From the NCBI GenBank assembly GCA_030431585.1, contig JAUIIQ010000007.1, forward strand, positions 1 through 38,954: a DNA stretch of 38,954 nt. The letters run 5' to 3'. Origin of the DNA: Gammaproteobacteria bacterium. Lineage in GTDB: Bacteria; Pseudomonadota; Gammaproteobacteria; Pseudomonadales; Halieaceae. Under the pieces are notes generated by a model, which worked only from the letters and a program-made list of their open reading frames with translations, was not told where the DNA came from and ran no database searches. Shown here piece after piece: positions 24,196-33,730 of the stretch (positions are counted from its first letter, which is position 1; every line of letters begins with the position of its first letter). Made by a program: the position numbers and the translations under genes.

Positions 24196-25629
24196 ATGGC
24201 CGGGCAAACCCTTTATGACAAATTGTGGCAGAGCCACCTGGTGGAGCAGCGCGAGGACGGTAGTGCGCTGATCTACATTGATCGTCAATTGATTCACGAA
24301 GTGACCTCGCCGCAGGCCTTCGAAGGCTTGCGCCTCGCCGGACGCAAGCCCTGGCGCCGCGACGCCAACCTGGCGGTGCCGGACCATAATGTACCGACAG
24401 AGTTGCGTGAGCGTGCCGGCGGCGTAGCGGCGATTGAAGACCCGGTATCGCGGCTGCAGGTGCAGACGCTGGATGACAACTGCGATGACTTCGACCTGGT
24501 CAAGTTCGACATTAATGATGTGCGCCAGGGCATTGTGCATGTGGTGGGCCCGGAGCAGGGGGTCACCCTGCCCGGCATGACAGTGGTGTGCGGCGACTCC
24601 CATACCTCGACCCATGGTGCCCTGGGCGCCCTGGCCCACGGCATTGGCACTTCCGAAGTAGAGCACGTGCTGGCTACCCAGACGCTTATCCAGCAGAAAA
24701 TGAACAATATGCTGGTACGCGTCGACGGCAGCCTGCAGCGCGGTGTGACAGCCAAGGACGTGGCACTGGCTATTATCGGCAAGATAGGCACCGCCGGTGG
24801 TACCGGGTATGCGATTGAGTTTGGCGGGCAGGTGGTTCGCGACATGTCGATGGAAGGCCGCATGACGCTGTGCAATATGTCGATAGAAGCCGGTGCGCGC
24901 ATGGGCATGATAGCCGTTGATGACACCACCCTGGAATACGTGAAAGGCCGCCCCTTCGCCCCCAGCGGGGAAATGTGGGACCTGGCTGTGGCTGCCTGGT
25001 CTGACCTGCATTCAGACGAAGACGCAGTGTTTGATGTGGTGGTGACCTTGCAGGGCGAGGAAATTGAACCGCAGGTGACGTGGGGAACGTCGCCGGAAAT
25101 GGTCCTGCCCGTCAATGGCACGCTGCCTGATCCGGCTGCCATCGAAGATCCCTCGCGCAAGGCCGCGGTGACCCGCGCTCTGGAATACATGGGGCTGCAG
25201 GCGGGTTCCCGTATCACGGATATCAGGCCGGACCGCGTGTTTATAGGCTCCTGCACCAACTCACGAATAGAGGACTTGCGTGCCGCAGCGGACGTGGTCA
25301 AAGGGCGTAAAGTGGCCGACAGCGTCAAGCAGGCCCTGGTTGTGCCGGGATCTGGCGAGGTGAAAAAGCAGGCCGAGGCAGAAGGGCTGGACAGGGTTTT
25401 CCTCGCAGCTGGCATGGAATGGCGCGAGCCAGGGTGTTCCATGTGCCTGGCCATGAATGCTGACAAACTGGGCGCGGGTGAGCACTGCGCGTCTACGTCC
25501 AATCGTAATTTCGAGGGACGCCAGGGCTTCGGCGGCCGTACCCACCTGGTAAGCCCGGCGATGGCTGCCGCGGCCGCGGTGGCTGGTCACTTTGTAGACG
25601 TGCGCGACTGGCAGGAGGCGGGACAATGA
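24196..25629 (+). CDS. leuC: 3-isopropylmalate dehydratase, large subunit
   Basis: Isomerises 2-isopropylmalate to 3-isopropylmalate with LeuD in leucine synthesis; an aconitase-type [4Fe-4S] enzyme. The product is 477 residues. The three cluster cysteines are Cys353 ([13 protein letters not shown]), Cys414 and Cys417 ([10 protein letters not shown]). Other signatures are [40 protein letters not shown] (in two parts) and [11 protein letters not shown] use ATG 24196 ([11 protein letters not shown]), which matches the family N-terminus and has GAGGA 7 bases upstream; the ATG at 24181 would cover that site. The stop overlaps the leuD start (ATGA). Confidence 0.96.
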   Translation: MAGQTLYDKLWQSHLVEQREDGSALIYIDRQLIHEVTSPQAFEGLRLAGRKPWRRDANLAVPDHNVPTELRERAGGVAAIEDPVSRLQVQTLDDNCDDFDLVKFDINDVRQGIVHVVGPEQGVTLPGMTVVCGDSHTSTHGALGALAHGIGTSEVEHVLATQTLIQQKMNNMLVRVDGSLQRGVTAKDVALAIIGKIGTAGGTGYAIEFGGQVVRDMSMEGRMTLCNMSIEAGARMGMIAVDDTTLEYVKGRPFAPSGEMWDLAVAAWSDLHSDEDAVFDVVVTLQGEEIEPQVTWGTSPEMVLPVNGTLPDPAAIEDPSRKAAVTRALEYMGLQAGSRITDIRPDRVFIGSCTNSRIEDLRAAADVVKGRKVADSVKQALVVPGSGEVKKQAEAEGLDRVFLAAGMEWREPGCSMCLAMNADKLGAGEHCASTSNRNFEGRQGFGGRTHLVSPAMAAAAAVAGHFVDVRDWQEAGQ

Positions 25630-26273
25630 GAGCATTTACAGTACACAGCGGGCTGGCAGCGCCAATGGACCGCGCCAACGTGGACACGGACCTGATCATC
25701 CCCAAGCAGTTCTTGAAATCGATCAAGCGCTCGGGCTTTGGCCCCAACCTGTTCGATGAGTTGCGCTACCTTGATGAGGGGCAGCCGGGGCAGGACTGCA
25801 GCAGGCGTCCGCTCAACGAGGACTTTCCGTTGAATTTTCCCCGCTATCGCGGCGCCTCAATATTGCTGGCGCGGGAGAATTTTGGCTGTGGATCCAGCCG
25901 TGAGCATGCTCCATGGGCGCTGGAAGATTACGGCTTCCGCTGCATTATAGCGCCCAGTTTCGCCGATATTTTCTACAACAACTGCTTCAAGAACGGTGTC
26001 TTGCCGATCGCGCTGGATGCGGCAATAGTGGATCGATTGTTCGATCAGATGTACGCCAGTGAGGGCTATGAGTTGACGGTAGACCTGCAGCGCCAGCGGG
26101 TGATCACCCCCGATGGCGAGGAGATTCCCTTCGAGGTGGATGCCTTCCGTCGCCAATGCCTGCTTGAAGGCCTGGACGATATTGGCCTGACACTGCAGCG
26201 CGCCGATGCCATACGCGCGTATGAAGACCGGCAGCGAATCGATTCACCGTGGTTGTTCGGCGCAATCAGGTAG
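25626..26273 (+). CDS. leuD: 3-isopropylmalate dehydratase, small subunit
   Basis: Swivelling-domain partner of LeuC, 215 residues, the usual length for the proteobacterial type. Conserved blocks are [40 protein letters not shown] (the substrate-recognition loop) and [19 protein letters not shown]. The ATG lies in an ATGA overlap with leuC, so equal amounts of both subunits are expected through translational coupling. leuB follows after 65 bases. Confidence 0.96.
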   Translation: MRAFTVHSGLAAPMDRANVDTDLIIPKQFLKSIKRSGFGPNLFDELRYLDEGQPGQDCSRRPLNEDFPLNFPRYRGASILLARENFGCGSSREHAPWALEDYGFRCIIAPSFADIFYNNCFKNGVLPIALDAAIVDRLFDQMYASEGYELTVDLQRQRVITPDGEEIPFEVDAFRRQCLLEGLDDIGLTLQRADAIRAYEDRQRIDSPWLFGAIR

Positions 26274-26338
26274 CAACGCATCGCTTGGCACTCTGGCGCG
26301 GCCAATGAGCTGAGCCCCCGTTATTCACAGGAATTGAT

Positions 26339-27418
26339 ATGAGCAAGAAAGTACTGGTCCTCCCGGGTGATTATATCGGCCCGGAGATCATGGCCGAGGC
26401 CGTGAAAGTTCTCGAGGCGGTCAACGAGCAGTTTGATCTGGGTATCGAGTTGACCTATGGGCTGCTTGGCGGCGCCGCAATCGACGCACAGGGTGTGCCC
26501 TTACCGGATGACACCCTGGCAATGGCGAAAGAGGCTGATGCCATCCTGTTGGGCGCCGTGGGCGGTCCGAAGTGGGATAAGGTGGAACGTCATCTGCGGC
26601 CGGAGAAGGGCTTGTTGGCCATTCGCTCCGAGTTGCAGCTATTTGGCAATCTGCGCCCGGCCATACTGTATCCGCAGTTGGCAGACGCCTCCAGCCTCAA
26701 GCCGGAACTGGTGGCAGGTCTGGACCTGTTGATCGTGCGCGAGCTGACAGGCGGCATTTACTTCGGCGAGCCGCGGGGTATCCGTACCCTGGAAAATGGC
26801 GAGCGGGAAGGCTACAACACCTACAAGTACAGTGAGTCGGAGATTCGCCGCATAGGACGGCTGGCCTTCGAACTGGCGCGCAAGCGAGACAAACGCGTTT
26901 GCAGTGTAGATAAATCCAATGTGCTGGAGGCTACCGTCCTGTGGCGCGAGGTGATGGAAGAGGTGGCCAAAGACTATCCTGACGTGGAGTTGAGTCATAT
27001 CTATGTGGACAACGCAGCCATGCAACTGGTGATGCGGCCCAAGCAGTTCGACGTGATGGTCACCGGCAATATGTTCGGCGATATTCTCTCAGACGCAGCG
27101 GCCATGCTCACCGGGTCCATCGGCATGTTGCCTTCGGCTTCCCTGGACAAGGACGGACGCGGAATGTATGAGCCCTGTCACGGCAGCGCGCCGGATATTG
27201 CCGGCGAAGGCAAGGCCAATCCGCTGGCGACCATTCTCTCGGTGGCGATGATGTTGCGCTATACACTCGATAGCGCCGGGGCGGCAGACAGGATTGAGCA
27301 GGCGGTCAGCAAGGTGCTGGACCAGGGCTTGCGCACGCCAGACATTTACAGCGAGGGAACCACGCTGGTGGGTACGATAGAAATGGGAGACGCGGTACTA
27401 GCCGCGTTGAATGCCTGA
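26339..27418 (+). CDS. leuB: 3-isopropylmalate dehydrogenase
   Basis: Oxidises and decarboxylates 3-isopropylmalate to 2-oxoisocaproate with NAD+. The 359-residue product has [41 protein letters not shown] and [18 protein letters not shown], carrying the substrate and metal-binding Asp residues, and [12 protein letters not shown] for NAD+. It is a homodimeric cytoplasmic enzyme. The N-terminal glycine motif reads [10 protein letters not shown], with Tyr where many family members have Gly. AGGAA lies 7 bases before the ATG. asd follows after 24 bases. Confidence 0.96.
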   Translation: MSKKVLVLPGDYIGPEIMAEAVKVLEAVNEQFDLGIELTYGLLGGAAIDAQGVPLPDDTLAMAKEADAILLGAVGGPKWDKVERHLRPEKGLLAIRSELQLFGNLRPAILYPQLADASSLKPELVAGLDLLIVRELTGGIYFGEPRGIRTLENGEREGYNTYKYSESEIRRIGRLAFELARKRDKRVCSVDKSNVLEATVLWREVMEEVAKDYPDVELSHIYVDNAAMQLVMRPKQFDVMVTGNMFGDILSDAAAMLTGSIGMLPSASLDKDGRGMYEPCHGSAPDIAGEGKANPLATILSVAMMLRYTLDSAGAADRIEQAVSKVLDQGLRTPDIYSEGTTLVGTIEMGDAVLAALNA

Positions 27419-27442
27419 AACACAACCAGGAGGATATTGGTG

Positions 27443-28468
27443 ATGACGCAGGAATACGATGTAGCGGTAGTAGGCGCGACAGGCGCCGTGGGCGAGGCCA
27501 TGATAGCTATCCTCGAAGAGCGGGACTTCCCGGTTGGCAAACTGTACCCGCTGGCGAGCAGCCGCTCGGCAGGCAAGACTATTATGTTCAAGGGCAATAC
27601 GGTGAAGGTCACTGACCTGGCTGAATTTGACTTCAGCCAGGCGCAGATAGGCCTGTTTTCTGCAGGCGGCAGCCTGTCGGAGAAGTACGCGCCGATTGCG
27701 GCGGCGGCAGGCTGCGTGGTGGTCGACAATACCTCGCATTTTCGACGCGACGAGGATGTGCCCCTGATCGTGCCGGAGGTCAATATTGAAGCTCTTGCCG
27801 GCTACACCTCGCGCGGGATTATCGCCAACCCCAACTGTTCCACCATCCAGATGCTGGTTGCGCTGAAGCCGATCTACGATGCCGTGGGTATTGAACGCAT
27901 CAATGTCTGCACCTACCAGGCTGTCTCTGGCACCGGCAAGGAGGCGATAGAGGAATTGGCCGGGCAAACCGCTCGCCTGCTCAACGGTCAGGAGGCCCAG
28001 TGTGAGGTTTATCCGCGGCAGATTGCGTTCAATGCTCTGCCCCATATCGATACCTTCCAGGAGAACGGCTATACCCGGGAAGAGATGAAGATGGTCTGGG
28101 AGACGCAGAAAATTTTTGGCGACTACGCCATACAGGTAAACCCCACCTGTGTGCGGGTGCCGGTATTTTTTGGCCATTCCGAGGCGGTACATATCGAGAC
28201 GGTGGACAAAATTACCGCAGAGCAGGCCCGCGAGCTACTGCGTAACGCCCCCGGTGTGCAGGTTATAGACGAGCATGCAGATGGCGGCTATCCGACCGCC
28301 GTGAGCGATAGCGCCGGTACCGACCCGGTGTACGTGGGCCGTATCCGCGAGGACATCTCCCACCCCCGGGGTCTGGATATGTGGGTGGTCGCGGACAATG
28401 TGCGCAAGGGTGCGGCGCTCAATAGTGTGCAAATTGCCGAGGCATTGATAGCAACTTACCTTGATTAA
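27443..28468 (+). CDS. asd: Aspartate-semialdehyde dehydrogenase
   Basis: Reduces aspartyl phosphate to aspartate semialdehyde with NADPH, the branch point to lysine/diaminopimelate, threonine and methionine. The 341-residue product starts with the nucleotide-binding GATGAVGEAM; the catalytic Cys132 lies in ANPNCSTIQ. Further family blocks are YQAVSGTGKEAIEEL and CVRVPVFFGHSEAV. I use ATG 27443, since AGGAGGA (27428-27434) is 8 bases upstream; in-frame TTG 27437 and GTG 27440 sit too close to it. Probably cotranscribed with leuB; a terminator lies at 28616. Confidence 0.95.
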   Translation: MTQEYDVAVVGATGAVGEAMIAILEERDFPVGKLYPLASSRSAGKTIMFKGNTVKVTDLAEFDFSQAQIGLFSAGGSLSEKYAPIAAAAGCVVVDNTSHFRRDEDVPLIVPEVNIEALAGYTSRGIIANPNCSTIQMLVALKPIYDAVGIERINVCTYQAVSGTGKEAIEELAGQTARLLNGQEAQCEVYPRQIAFNALPHIDTFQENGYTREEMKMVWETQKIFGDYAIQVNPTCVRVPVFFGHSEAVHIETVDKITAEQARELLRNAPGVQVIDEHADGGYPTAVSDSAGTDPVYVGRIREDISHPRGLDMWVVADNVRKGAALNSVQIAEALIATYLD

Positions 28469-28487
28469 AGTTGCCAATTTACTGATA

Positions 28488-28503
28488 CTTTTACCCGTAA
28501 AAG
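28488..28503. repeat. Short perfect inverted repeat after asd
   Basis: CTTTTAC and GTAAAAG flank a CC pair, 20 bases after the asd stop. There is no T-tract and the loop is very small, so a protein-binding site is as likely as a hairpin. The rest of the 201-bp asd-fimV gap has a weaker pairing, GGAAGCACT (28521-28529) with AGTGCTTTC (28558-28566). Confidence 0.5.
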
Positions 28504-28615
28504 GCTAGTTGCCGGTGCACGGAAGCACTCTCCACTTAATTGAAAAAAGTAAAGAAAGTGCTTTCAGAGCCCGACGTTATCGCGCACGATGACGGGTAAC
28601 CAGTTAGGGGGGTCG

Positions 28616-28643
28616 AGCCGGGGGAGGTCCGGCCCGGTTTTTT
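28616..28643 (+). terminator. Rho-independent terminator after asd
   Basis: CCGGG (28618-28622) pairs with CCCGG (28633-28637); A-T and G-T pairs extend the outer end. Six T residues follow (28638-28643). It ends 8 bases before the fimV -10 element. Confidence 0.65.
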
Positions 28644-28650
28644 GCGTGTA

Positions 28651-28656
28651 TATAAT
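28651..28656 (+). promoter_or_regulatory. Candidate fimV -10 element
   Basis: TATAAT is a perfect -10 hexamer 14 bases before the fimV ATG. No good -35 sits 16-18 bases upstream, because that space is occupied by the terminator stem. If used, the leader would be only about 7 bases. Confidence 0.4.
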
Positions 28657-28669
28657 AAGGCGTCGTAGT

Positions 28670-30940
28670 ATGGCTCGTAAGTTTGCTGCTGCTGTTTTTT
28701 CTCTGGGGTGTATTCACGCGAGTTCAAGTTTCGCGCTGGGTCTGGGTGAGATCAAACTGGATTCGTTCCTCAATGAGCCACTGAAGGCCCGGGTTGATCT
28801 GCTCAATACCGAAGGTTTGCACTCCGATGAGGTGCGCATTCGCCTTGCTACCCGTGAAGATTTCGAACGTATGGGCGTTGAACGCGCCTATTTTCTGACC
28901 AGCATCAGTTTTGCGGTGAATGTGGATGCCAGCGGCAAGGGCGTTATCAGTATCACCTCGGAAGATCCGGTTCTGGAACCCTACCTGGATTTTATCGTTG
29001 AAGCGCGCTGGCCGTCCGGTCGTCTGTTGCGCGAGTATACCGTTCTTGTAGACCCTCCTCTTTTCGACACGACGACGCCTGTCATGTCGGCGACCGAGCG
29101 CGTGTCGGAGGTCGAGGGTATTCCGATGCCCGGAGAAAGCGGAAAAAAGTCCGCTGACCCGGCTGCGGCCAGTGGCACCCGGGTAGATGTGCGCAAGTCT
29201 GGCCTCGCCCCGGGTGCGATGCCCGACCGCGACTTCAATGCCGAGACGTCCTCTTCACCGCGCGCCGGCAGCCGCTACATGATTCACCGCGACGATACCC
29301 TCTGGGAGATCGCGTCCTCCGCCAGACCGGCGGGCAGTTCAGTGCACCAGACGATGCTGGATATTCAGCGCCTGAATCCCGACGCCTTTATTGACGGCAA
29401 TATCAACCGCATCAAGGCCGGCTATATCATCTATCTTCCCACCGAGGGCGATATCAGCTCCCAGGACTTGTCTGCAGCCCTTGCCGAAGTAAAACAACAG
29501 AACGCGGACTGGGAAGCCGGCCGCGCCAGTGCACCCATTACCAGCGGACCAAAACTGCGTATTTCAGCTGAACCTGCCCAGGACTCTGACGAGTCGGTCG
29601 CCGATGCCGGCACTTACGCCGCAGGAGGTTCCGCAGCTGCAGAAGAATTGGAGAGAGCCAGCCTGGAACAGGCCGAGATGGCCGAAGAACTCGCTGCCGT
29701 GCAGCAGCAGGTGAACACCCTGCAGCGCATTGTCAGTGTCAAGGACGACCAGATCGCGGCGCTGCAGGCTGCGTTGGAGGAAGCCGGCGGCTCTGCCGAG
29801 GAACTCGAAGACGCATTGTCGGCGGGTGACGAGGAGCTGATGACGTCCACTGGCGATACCCTGGGCGAATTGTCCTCAGCAGCTGACGGTGCCGAACCCG
29901 GCGACTCCCTCTCTGCTGCCGCGGCCGCCTCTGGCGAGGAGCTTGCAGCAAGCCCGGAGGACGCCGGCGCCGAATCTGAGCCTGAGGTGGTAGAGGCACC
30001 AGAGCCGGCGTCTGCGCCAGTGCCCAGTGTGACTACGCCACCGGCAGAAGACAGCGGCATCATGAGCAAAGTGCTTTATGGGGTTGGCGCGCTGGTGCTG
30101 GCATTGTTGGCCTTTTTCTTCGTGCGCAAACGTCGCCAGGAAGACGCTGACGAAGAGCCTCTGGCGATCAACGATGCCTTTGCGGATGTCCAGCTTAAAG
30201 AAGAAAATGTGGCTCCCGTGGCCGAGCCTGATCCCGAGCCACTCGCCGAGTTGGAAGAAGAGCTCGACGAACCCGTGGAGACGACCGTAGCGGATAATCG
30301 CGGTTACGGTGAACGCAGGCATGACGAATACGCCTCTGATGTTGATACCGGTGATGCGCTTGCCGAGGCAGATATCTACATTGCCTACGGACGCTATCCG
30401 CAGGCCAAGGATCTGCTGCAGAATGCGTTGGTGAATGAGCCTGGCAACACCGCTTACCGCCTCAAACTACTCGAAACTGAACTGCAGATGGGTGATACCA
30501 CTGCCGCTGAAGCGCAGCTGCGAGAGCTGGAAACGCTCGGCGATGCCAGTGCAGTGGCACGTGCGCGGGAACTGCTGGGTGAGGGTGACAGTTTTGACAG
30601 CCCACCTGACGGTCTGGGAGCGGAGATAGACAGCGAGCTGGAATCCGACTTTGCCGGCCTCGAGATAGAGGGTAGCGATGCTGAAGCAGGCGAGATCCTG
30701 GATGAAGAGCTGGACCTGTCCGCAGATTTCGACGATGACGCACTGGGTGCAGAGGTCGATGATGAAGACCTGGTGATCGCGGCAGAATCCAATGGCATGT
30801 CGACCAAGCTCGACCTGGCGCGTGCGTACATGGATATGGGCGATGACAGCGGGGCACGGCAGATCCTCGAGGAAGTGGTCGCCGAAGGCTCTGAAGAACA
30901 AAAAGCGGAGGCCGGAGCGCTGCTGGAGCGCATTGGCTGA
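28670..30940 (+). CDS. fimV: FimV-family peptidoglycan-binding polar hub protein
   Basis: FimV organises the cell pole and supports type IV pilus function in Pseudomonas. The product is 756 residues (P. aeruginosa FimV is 919). In order: signal peptide (cleaved after SSFA, residue 22); conserved N-terminal domain starting LGLGEIKLDSFLNEPLKARV; LysM peptidoglycan-binding domain (about 203-257, MIHRDDTLWEIAS); coiled coil (about 324-372); one membrane span (about 467-489, VLYGVGALVLALLAFFFV); a very acidic cytoplasmic region; TPR-like repeats (about 562-630); and the C-terminal FimV motif STKLDLARAYMDMGDDSGAR. I chose ATG 28670 because it begins the signal peptide; the frame is open to 28589 but that stretch includes the terminator. 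The end overlaps truA by 8 bases. Confidence 0.92.
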   Translation: MARKFAAAVFSLGCIHASSSFALGLGEIKLDSFLNEPLKARVDLLNTEGLHSDEVRIRLATREDFERMGVERAYFLTSISFAVNVDASGKGVISITSEDPVLEPYLDFIVEARWPSGRLLREYTVLVDPPLFDTTTPVMSATERVSEVEGIPMPGESGKKSADPAAASGTRVDVRKSGLAPGAMPDRDFNAETSSSPRAGSRYMIHRDDTLWEIASSARPAGSSVHQTMLDIQRLNPDAFIDGNINRIKAGYIIYLPTEGDISSQDLSAALAEVKQQNADWEAGRASAPITSGPKLRISAEPAQDSDESVADAGTYAAGGSAAAEELERASLEQAEMAEELAAVQQQVNTLQRIVSVKDDQIAALQAALEEAGGSAEELEDALSAGDEELMTSTGDTLGELSSAADGAEPGDSLSAAAAASGEELAASPEDAGAESEPEVVEAPEPASAPVPSVTTPPAEDSGIMSKVLYGVGALVLALLAFFFVRKRRQEDADEEPLAINDAFADVQLKEENVAPVAEPDPEPLAELEEELDEPVETTVADNRGYGERRHDEYASDVDTGDALAEADIYIAYGRYPQAKDLLQNALVNEPGNTAYRLKLLETELQMGDTTAAEAQLRELETLGDASAVARARELLGEGDSFDSPPDGLGAEIDSELESDFAGLEIEGSDAEAGEILDEELDLSADFDDDALGAEVDDEDLVIAAESNGMSTKLDLARAYMDMGDDSGARQILEEVVAEGSEEQKAEAGALLERIG

Positions 30941-31787
30941 TTCACTGTCCCGACCCGATAATGGCCCGCTGCCAGCGGGCAGCCGCCTGGCCTGCAGAAT
31001 TGAATACGATGGTTCCCGTTACAATGGCTGGCAGGCCCAGCCCCATCCCGGGGCACGTACCGTGCAACAAGAACTCGAGACTGCGCTGGCATCAGTCGCC
31101 GCACAGCCTTTGCGCGTGCACTGCGCCGGACGTACCGACACCGGTGTGCACGGTCACTACCAGATTATCCACTTTGATTCCCCTGTAGAGCGTGCGCCCA
31201 GGGCCTGGGTACTGGGTACCAATGCCAGCCTGCCGCAAGATGTGCGCGTGCACTGGGCCGTACCCGTGGAACAAACGTTCCATGCGCGCTTCAGCGCTGT
31301 GTCACGGCGTTACCGCTACCTCATTGCCAATACGGCGGTAAGGCCGCCGTTGTTTCCCTCCCAGCTGACCTGGCACAGACACCCCCTGGATGCACAGTTG
31401 ATGGATGCAGAGGCGCAGGTGTTATTGGGTGAACAGGACTTCTCTGCGTTCCGGGCGGCGGCTTGCCAGTCTTCCACGCCCATGCGTAACCTGCAGTCAA
31501 TACAGGTATTTCGGCAGGGCGACCTGGTGGTTGTGGATATACAGGCGAACGCGTTTCTGCATCATATGGTGCGCAACATTGTCGGCTCGCTCATGGCGGT
31601 GGGCAGTGGCCGCCAGGGTGCTGGCTGGATGGCTGAGCTGTTGCGGGGCCGGGATCGAACACGAGCAGCCGACACCGCCGCGCCGCATGGCTTGTACCTG
31701 GTTGATGTAGCGTATCCTGACAGTTATGGTCTTCCGCCTGCGCCCTATGGGCCGATGCTACTGGGTGTTCAGGCGCCTGCTGTGTAA
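30933..31787 (+). CDS. truA: tRNA pseudouridine(38-40) synthase
   Basis: Converts uridines 38-40 of the tRNA anticodon arm to pseudouridine. With TTG 30933 as start the product is 284 residues (E. coli TruA is 270). The catalytic Asp69 lies in CAGRTDTGVHG; other blocks are IEYDGSRYNGWQ, FHARFSAVSRRYRY and NAFLHHMVRNIVGSLM. TTG 30933 overlaps the fimV stop by 8 bases and has GGAG 5 bases upstream. An ATG at 30792 is in frame, but the extra 47 residues would be read from fimV sequence in another frame and have no family match, so I reject it. Confidence 0.94.
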   Translation: MADSLSRPDNGPLPAGSRLACRIEYDGSRYNGWQAQPHPGARTVQQELETALASVAAQPLRVHCAGRTDTGVHGHYQIIHFDSPVERAPRAWVLGTNASLPQDVRVHWAVPVEQTFHARFSAVSRRYRYLIANTAVRPPLFPSQLTWHRHPLDAQLMDAEAQVLLGEQDFSAFRAAACQSSTPMRNLQSIQVFRQGDLVVVDIQANAFLHHMVRNIVGSLMAVGSGRQGAGWMAELLRGRDRTRAADTAAPHGLYLVDVAYPDSYGLPPAPYGPMLLGVQAPAV

Positions 31788-31815
31788 AGACAGCCGCCAG
31801 CGCTTCTGCTATGAT
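31787..31815 (+). promoter_or_regulatory. Candidate trpF promoter (extended -10)
   Basis: AAGACA (31787-31792) and TATGAT (31810-31815) are separated by 17 bases, and TG at 31807-31808 makes an extended -10. The site begins at the truA stop and precedes trpF by 36 bases, so trpFBA may be started independently of fimV-truA. Confidence 0.45.
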
Positions 31816-31851
31816 CCGCCGCTTGTTTTTCTGCGGTATTCAGGTCCGACT

Positions 31852-32496
31852 GTGACGCCAACGCGTATTAAAATTTGTGGCATTACCCGTCCGGAGGACG
31901 CCGCTTTGGCGATACGCAGCGGCGCCGATGCGCTTGGCCTGGTGTTCTATCCCGAGAGTCCGCGCGCCGTGTCTGTCGCGCAGGCCAGACGGATCGCGGC
32001 GGTGGTTCCTCCTTTCGTGACCCTGGTGGCGCTGTTCGTGGATGCAAGCCGGGAGACCATCTCCAGCGTACTGCAGGAAGTACCCATAGGCATGATTCAA
32101 TTTCATGGCAACGAGACACCTGCCTTCTGTGGAGCGTTTCGCCTGCCGTGGATGAAAGCGATTCGCGTGCGCGAAGGGCTGGACGTGTCGGCCGCCTGCC
32201 GGCCCTATCGCGACGCCAGCGGTGTATTGCTGGATGCCTGGCAGGATGGGGTGCCCGGGGGTACCGGCCAAACCTTCGACTGGCAACAGGCAGAAGCAGC
32301 GCTCCCATTGCCCGTGGTGCTGGCGGGTGGCTTGAATGCAGGCAATGTAGCGGAGGCGATCAACACGCTGCGGCCCTGGGCGGTGGATGTCAGCGGCGGG
32401 GTAGAGTCCAGTCCCGGGGTAAAGGACGGGAACAGGATTGAGCAGTTTATAGCGGCGGTACGCACCGCGGATCAACAGCAATTGGAAGAGCAGTAA
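31852..32496 (+). CDS. trpF: Phosphoribosylanthranilate isomerase
   Basis: Amadori rearrangement of phosphoribosylanthranilate to CdRP in tryptophan synthesis. The product from GTG 31852 is 214 residues, a single TIM barrel. The catalytic Cys is in [14 protein letters not shown], and the catalytic Asp in LLDAWQ; the phosphate-binding ends are [10 protein letters not shown] and [15 protein letters not shown]. The frame is open upstream to 31726, but that region includes the end of truA and the candidate promoter, and TrpF proteins start just before the CGIT motif. One base separates its stop from the trpB ATG. Confidence 0.95.
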   Translation: MTPTRIKICGITRPEDAALAIRSGADALGLVFYPESPRAVSVAQARRIAAVVPPFVTLVALFVDASRETISSVLQEVPIGMIQFHGNETPAFCGAFRLPWMKAIRVREGLDVSAACRPYRDASGVLLDAWQDGVPGGTGQTFDWQQAEAALPLPVVLAGGLNAGNVAEAINTLRPWAVDVSGGVESSPGVKDGNRIEQFIAAVRTADQQQLEEQ

Positions 32497-32497
32497 A

Positions 32498-33718
32498 ATG
32501 ACTAGCGACGTGAAAAAACCGAATTTTGGTGCAGTACCTGACGCGCAGGGCCGTTTTGGCGTCTATGGTGGCAAGTATGTCGCCGAGACCCTGATGTCCG
32601 CGCTGGATGAACTGGAGACGCTCTATAACCGGCTGAAGGAGGATGAGAGCTTTCAGCGCGAGCTTGATGAAGACCTGGCGCGATATGTGGGGCGCCCATC
32701 GCCTCTTTACGAGGCCAGGCGCTGGAGCAAGCAGGTGGGCGGGGCACGCATTCTGCTCAAGCGGGAGGACCTCAACCACACGGGTGCGCACAAGGTGAAC
32801 AATACCGTGGGCCAGGCGCTATTGGCCAAGCACATGGGCAAGAAACGGGTAATCGCCGAGACCGGTGCGGGTCAGCACGGTGTTGCCACCGCTACCATAG
32901 CGGCGAGACTGGGTCTGGAATGCCAGGTGTTCATGGGCGAGGAAGATGTCCGCCGCCAGGCGCTCAACGTCTATCGTATGAAACTGTTGGGGGCCGAGGT
33001 GATCCCGGTCAAGTCCGGCTCGCGCACGCTCAAGGATGCCATGAACGAGGCGATGCGTGACTGGGTGACCTATGTCGATGAGACGTTTTACATCATCGGC
33101 ACCGTGGCCGGGCCCCATCCCTATCCGATGCTGGTGCGTGATTTCCAGTGTGTGATTGGCAGAGAGGCCCGTGCCCAGTGCCTGGACTACACCGGCAAAC
33201 TACCTGACGCGCTGGTTGCCTGCGTGGGGGGCGGGTCCAACGCCATAGGGCTGTTCCATCCTTTTCTTGAAGACGAGTCTGTCGCCATGTATGGCGTAGA
33301 AGCGGGCGGTCACGGGGTATCCACCAATCAGCACGCTGCTCCACTGACCGCGGGTACGCCAGGCGTGCTCCATGGTAATCGCACCTACCTGATGCAGGAT
33401 GCCGATGGTCAGATCATGCATACGCACTCTGTATCTGCGGGCCTGGATTACCCGGGCGTAGGGCCTGAGCACAGCTGGTTAAAGGATACTGGCAGGGTTA
33501 ATTACGTAGTTGCCAACGACGACGAGGCCCTGCGCGCTTTTCACACGCTGACCCGGGTTGAGGGAATTATGCCGGCGCTGGAAAGCAGTCACGCTCTGGC
33601 GTATGCGGAAAAACTTGCCGCTACCATGAGCCCTGAGCAAAGTATTGTGGTTAATCTCTCCGGTCGCGGGGATAAAGATATTCATACAGTTGCCCAGATT
33701 GATGGCATCGAGTTTTAG
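32498..33718 (+). CDS. trpB: Tryptophan synthase, beta subunit
   Basis: Condenses indole with serine to give tryptophan; PLP enzyme that forms an alpha2-beta2 complex with TrpA. The 406-residue chain has the Schiff-base Lys99 in [10 protein letters not shown], the [12 protein letters not shown] loop, the phosphate-binding GGGSNAIG, and [14 protein letters not shown]. It belongs to the TrpB1 type, as expected next to trpA. The start is 1 base from the trpF stop and trpA follows after 12 bases, giving a tight trpFBA set. Confidence 0.97.
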   Translation: MTSDVKKPNFGAVPDAQGRFGVYGGKYVAETLMSALDELETLYNRLKEDESFQRELDEDLARYVGRPSPLYEARRWSKQVGGARILLKREDLNHTGAHKVNNTVGQALLAKHMGKKRVIAETGAGQHGVATATIAARLGLECQVFMGEEDVRRQALNVYRMKLLGAEVIPVKSGSRTLKDAMNEAMRDWVTYVDETFYIIGTVAGPHPYPMLVRDFQCVIGREARAQCLDYTGKLPDALVACVGGGSNAIGLFHPFLEDESVAMYGVEAGGHGVSTNQHAAPLTAGTPGVLHGNRTYLMQDADGQIMHTHSVSAGLDYPGVGPEHSWLKDTGRVNYVVANDDEALRAFHTLTRVEGIMPALESSHALAYAEKLAATMSPEQSIVVNLSGRGDKDIHTVAQIDGIEF

Positions 33719-33730
33719 AGGGAGTAGCAA

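Noticed and set aside
24294-25502. Open frame of 402 codons on the minus strand opposite leuC
   Set aside because: Mirror of a strongly conserved gene; Ser/Thr/Pro-rich text without motifs or ribosome-binding site.
30792-30932. Upstream ATG extension of truA
   Set aside because: The added residues come from a shifted reading of fimV and resemble nothing in TruA; TTG 30933 has a ribosome-binding site and gives the family length.
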